From contig NZ_JAIQDB010000004.1 of NCBI RefSeq assembly GCF_020037475.1, forward strand, positions 1 to 64,000: a stretch of 64,000 nt of DNA. Direction: 5' to 3'. Of this stretch, positions 61,812 through 64,000 are shown piece after piece. The position numbers and the translations under genes are program-made. The notes under the pieces were generated by a model. It saw only the letters and a list, made by a program, of their open reading frames with translations, was not told the origin of the DNA and did not search any database. The DNA comes from Sutcliffiella deserti. Lineage in GTDB: Bacteria > Bacillota > Bacilli > Bacillales > Bacillaceae_I. Position 1 is the first letter of the stretch; each line of letters begins with the position of its first letter.

Positions 61812-62507
61812 TTGCTTGGGATTTTTACTATCCAGGTACTTTTTTAGATTTTTAACAACTAGGTTCATGACTTTCTTGTACTCTTCATCACCGAATAATT
61901 CATAAAGAGCTTTATAATCATTATACACATCTAATAATCCATCAATGATACGTTGATATTCTTTATTAAACTCTTCTTTCTTAAAATAATTGTTTGAACC
62001 TGTCATGGGGTTATACAACTCCAAACTTGTATTTTCTTTATTGAACATATAGGACAGACCCAGTTTATGAATAAAAACTTCCGCATGTTCATGGTGTACA
62101 ATCATGGTTAACTCTTCTTCTCCTGCCTCTAACCATTCCCCATCTGAGAGTCTGGTTAATTCATAGATGATATCTTCCCAAGAGTCTTCTTTATAGCGCC
62201 AGATTTCTGTTCGTAATCCCACTATTTTGAAAAGTTCTTTACCATATCCGATTACTTGGACAATGTCTCCTATAAAATAAAGGTATTCGATATCCAATCG
62301 TTCTGTCACTAGAACTTTTCCTTCATATTCAGAGACAAATGCCAACGTTTCTTCTTGATAAAGCCCCTCACTTGAATTAACTTCATAAACGAAAGTCCCA
62401 TCTATTAATTTCAGATCTGTGACTTTTCCGACAGTTCCATAGATTGTGATTACAACAATATCACCGATTTGATATTTTGGTTTGTTCGGTTTCCTTTTCT
62501 TTCCCAT
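61800..62507 (-). CDS. yodN: YodN-like protein
   Basis: About 235 residues. The N-terminal half is beta-rich with SH3-like or KOW-like pieces (YQIGDIVVITIYGTVGKVTD, YFIGDIVQVIGYGKELFKIVG). The C-terminal half is helical and charged. Function unknown; order with yozD and yozE supports YodN. The ATG lies 7 bases after GGAGAG; a TTG 15 bases upstream overlaps that site. Confidence 0.7.
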   Translation of the reverse strand: MGKKRKPNKPKYQIGDIVVITIYGTVGKVTDLKLIDGTFVYEVNSSEGLYQEETLAFVSEYEGKVLVTERLDIEYLYFIGDIVQVIGYGKELFKIVGLRTEIWRYKEDSWEDIIYELTRLSDGEWLEAGEEELTMIVHHEHAEVFIHKLGLSYMFNKENTSLELYNPMTGSNNYFKKEEFNKEYQRIIDGLLDVYNDYKALYELFGDEEYKKVMNLVVKNLKKYLDSKNPKQLEK

Positions 62508-62643
62508 ATCGATTCTCTCCAATTAAACCAGTGTTTTTTGTTAGTACTGTATTGTATGCAAGTAGTATAAGAATCGCTAAAATGAAATTGGAAAAAGCTT
62601 TATTGGTGTTTTTTGAAGATGCGCCAAGGGGGACTCGTTAAAC

Positions 62644-62811
62644 TCCGCTATTGATTTCCACAAAATGCTACGCGTCCACGGGGCGATGCTGAAGCCTCCT
62701 CGGCTGCACGCCTGCGGGGTCTCCAGTCTATCGCTTTCTCTCCGTTGTAGTCTCCGCCTTTTGCTCCAATCATCGCTGGAATAGCGTTATTATCTACACA
62801 CAACTTTAACA
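62644..62811. repeat. GC-rich dispersed repeat, copy 4
   Basis: Inverted relative to copies 2 and 3: GAAGCCTCCTCGGCTGC, GCCTGCGGGGTCTCCAG and TTTTGCTCCAATCATCGCTG. The right end shares CAATCATCGCTGGAATAGCG and beyond with 52917-52960. Confidence 0.85.
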
Positions 62812-62854
62812 GAGTCTAAAATAAAGAACCTGCCGTCAAACTCCCTGTAGCTTT

Positions 62855-62945
62855 CCGTTCTAGGTGATGGCTTTTCTATGGGCGGTTCGGGAGCCTCTCA
62901 CAACTGCACTTAATGGGACTTGATGCTTCTGATGTTTGTCGTCAG
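62855..62945. repeat. degenerate GC-rich dispersed repeat remnant
   Basis: TTTCCGTTCTAGGTGATGGC matches 26210-26230 (TTTCCGTTCTAGGTGATCGC) and then decays, with GGTTCGGGAGCCTC still visible. Confidence 0.6.
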
Positions 62946-63274
62946 TCCAAATCTGAAGGTTAGGTTCGTATAAGCGAGCTTTATCACAACTTAAAATCGC
63001 AATTACCACCACTGTCTTAAAAGATGAATAAAACGTTTTAACAGGGTGGCAATTAAATATTGAGACAATTATATAACTTGGTTTTAAGTAGTGGAAAGTA
63101 TCAACAGCTGAGATAGGAAGACTTTAATTTGTAAGGAAGCTTGGTGAAAAATACAGAAAATTTATGGTAAAATTGGGTTATCTGATTCACGATAATGTAT
63201 TGATTTGGTTCAAATGATAGAATTATAAATAGGTTCTAGAATTTATTATAATTTCACTTAAAGGGAGGGTTTTT

Positions 63275-63466
63275 ATGTTTGGAAGAAAAAAAGAGGAAGA
63301 CAACCGTTTTTATATAAAAATGGAAGAGAATATACCTTTACTAGGGAAAATAACCATTCTCGTAGACAGTAAAACCGGTGTGAATTATATTCAGTCATGG
63401 GTTGGTTCAGGTAGTGGTATCACTCCTTTACTAGATGAAGATGGAAAGGTTATTGTGGATAGGTGA
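63275..63466 (+). CDS. small DUF6440-like protein
   Basis: The 63-residue protein ends with the motif ITILVDSKTGVNYIQSWVGS, GITPLLDEDGKVIVD, which resembles the small DUF6440-type family. Function unknown. The ATG follows AAAGGGAGGG. A terminator lies about 50 bases after the stop. Confidence 0.65.
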   Translation: MFGRKKEEDNRFYIKMEENIPLLGKITILVDSKTGVNYIQSWVGSGSGITPLLDEDGKVIVDR

Positions 63467-63517
63467 CCTTGCTTCAAAGATTATTCCACTACACTGACAA
63501 TGAAGTCATTAACGTAA

Positions 63518-63552
63518 AAAAAGAACTTCTAAAATTAGAAGTTCTCTTTTCT
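63518..63552 (+). terminator. intrinsic terminator
   Basis: AGAACTTCTA/TAGAAGTTCT stem with TCTTTTC tail. Confidence 0.75.
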
Positions 63553-63656
63553 ACCTCCCAATATCCTATCTTTATAAGTGCCTTAGAATAAGCTGAATCA
63601 CAAACCTGAAAAAAGGAGAGGTTCACAATCTTTGCGCCCCGCTTCTACCAAAACCT

Positions 63657-63875
63657 CTAAACATCCTCTCGGTAAAGCTCCCATGCCTCATCAAAAGTGG
63701 ACATGCTGGAAAGATATTGACCATTCAATTCAAGATAGCTACTTATTTCATGATAATCACATGAATTCTTCGGAAAGCTATGGTCATCGTATGCATGATT
63801 GGAAAATATACTTATATCACTTTTCTTCAATGCATGACGATATTTCAACAAATAATGATAAAAAGACTTTCTCAT
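63657..63875 (-). CDS. yozE: YozE-family protein (SAM-like fold)
   Basis: The 72-residue protein begins MRKSFYHYLLKYRHALKKSD, continues FSNHAYDDHSFPK and DYHEISSYLELNGQYL and ends FDEAWELYREDV. This matches YozE (UPF0346), a small helical protein with a sterile-alpha-motif-like fold. Function unknown. An ATG with AGGTG upstream is used rather than a GTG four codons earlier. Confidence 0.88.
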   Translation of the reverse strand: MRKSFYHYLLKYRHALKKSDISIFSNHAYDDHSFPKNSCDYHEISSYLELNGQYLSSMSTFDEAWELYREDV

Positions 63876-64000
63876 GACTACACACACCTATTCAAACAAC
63901 TATTTTATTTTCCCATTTTACATGAAAAAAGGAATAATGTTAAGAACGAAGGTGTATTCTGATCTTTTAGATAGTCTAATTCAACGTGCCTTGCTGCTTA

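Larger units (their letters stand above)
62508..63274. other. 767-bp gene-free gap with repeats
   Basis: Apart from the GC-rich repeat blocks listed separately, nothing coding is visible. The downstream 63.0-63.27 kb is AT-rich and holds the probable promoter of the small DUF6440-like gene. Confidence 0.6.

Noticed and set aside
63632-63877. 81-codon plus-strand open frame
   Set aside because: It is antisense to yozE, whose protein sequence is clearly conserved.

Overview
The window is low-GC, endospore-former-type DNA and fits a Bacillaceae chromosome. Several blocks keep the gene order known from Bacillus subtilis: xpaC-yaaN, yojN-yojO, yojF-bshB2, and yodJ-deoD-yodL ... yozD-yodN-yozE. 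Ribosome-binding sites are strong GGAGG types, GTG and TTG starts are frequent, and intrinsic terminators with T-runs are common. The genus cannot be fixed from this sequence alone. Most genes lie on the minus strand.

Layout. Positions 1-0.2 kb hold the end of a 53-bp tandem repeat array. 0.4-12.6 kb is housekeeping DNA: xpaC-yaaN, succinate-semialdehyde dehydrogenase, an MFS carrier, a PAP2 phosphatase, the yojN-yojO AAA+/VWA pair, a TerC protein behind a yybP-ykoY (manganese) riboswitch, a beta-propeller protein and a MATE pump. 12.7-22.2 kb is an accessory island. It holds small unknown genes, a frameshifted peptidase E, a frameshifted WapI-type immunity gene, a tyrosine recombinase and a two-gene OLD-nuclease/UvrD-helicase defence system (Gabija-like). 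Short palindromic repeats are scattered between its genes.

22.3-50.3 kb is one large aromatic-catabolism region. The homogentisate route (hppD, a HisC-like aminotransferase, a flavin reductase, an FAH-type hydrolase, hmgA) breaks down tyrosine. A second operon holds an FlK-like thioesterase, phenylalanine dehydrogenase and a full 2-oxoacid dehydrogenase complex (E1 alpha, E1 beta, E2, E3). By inference it turns phenylalanine into phenylpyruvate and then phenylacetyl-CoA. The paa genes (paaABCD, paaK, paaF/paaG-like hydratases, paaH-like, paaJ-like, an aldehyde dehydrogenase, paaX, a gamma carbonic anhydrase) then open and degrade the ring. A TrpX-type ABC importer with a cre site lies between the two parts. 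The two operons share an identical 18-bp sequence at the same position just downstream of the -10 box, which suggests one common regulator.

50.3-51.6 kb is a second, 17-unit array of the same 53-bp repeat in the same orientation as the one at the left edge. 51.7-64 kb is again core DNA: bshB2-yojF, an MhqD-like esterase, an Hsp20-like protein, a ZIP transporter, a VanY-type carboxypeptidase, a YjbQ protein, deoD, yodL, a DUF2515 protein, yozD, yodN, yozE and several genes too short for routine ORF calling. Copies and remnants of a GC-rich Bacillaceae dispersed repeat sit between these genes and at 26 and 39 kb.
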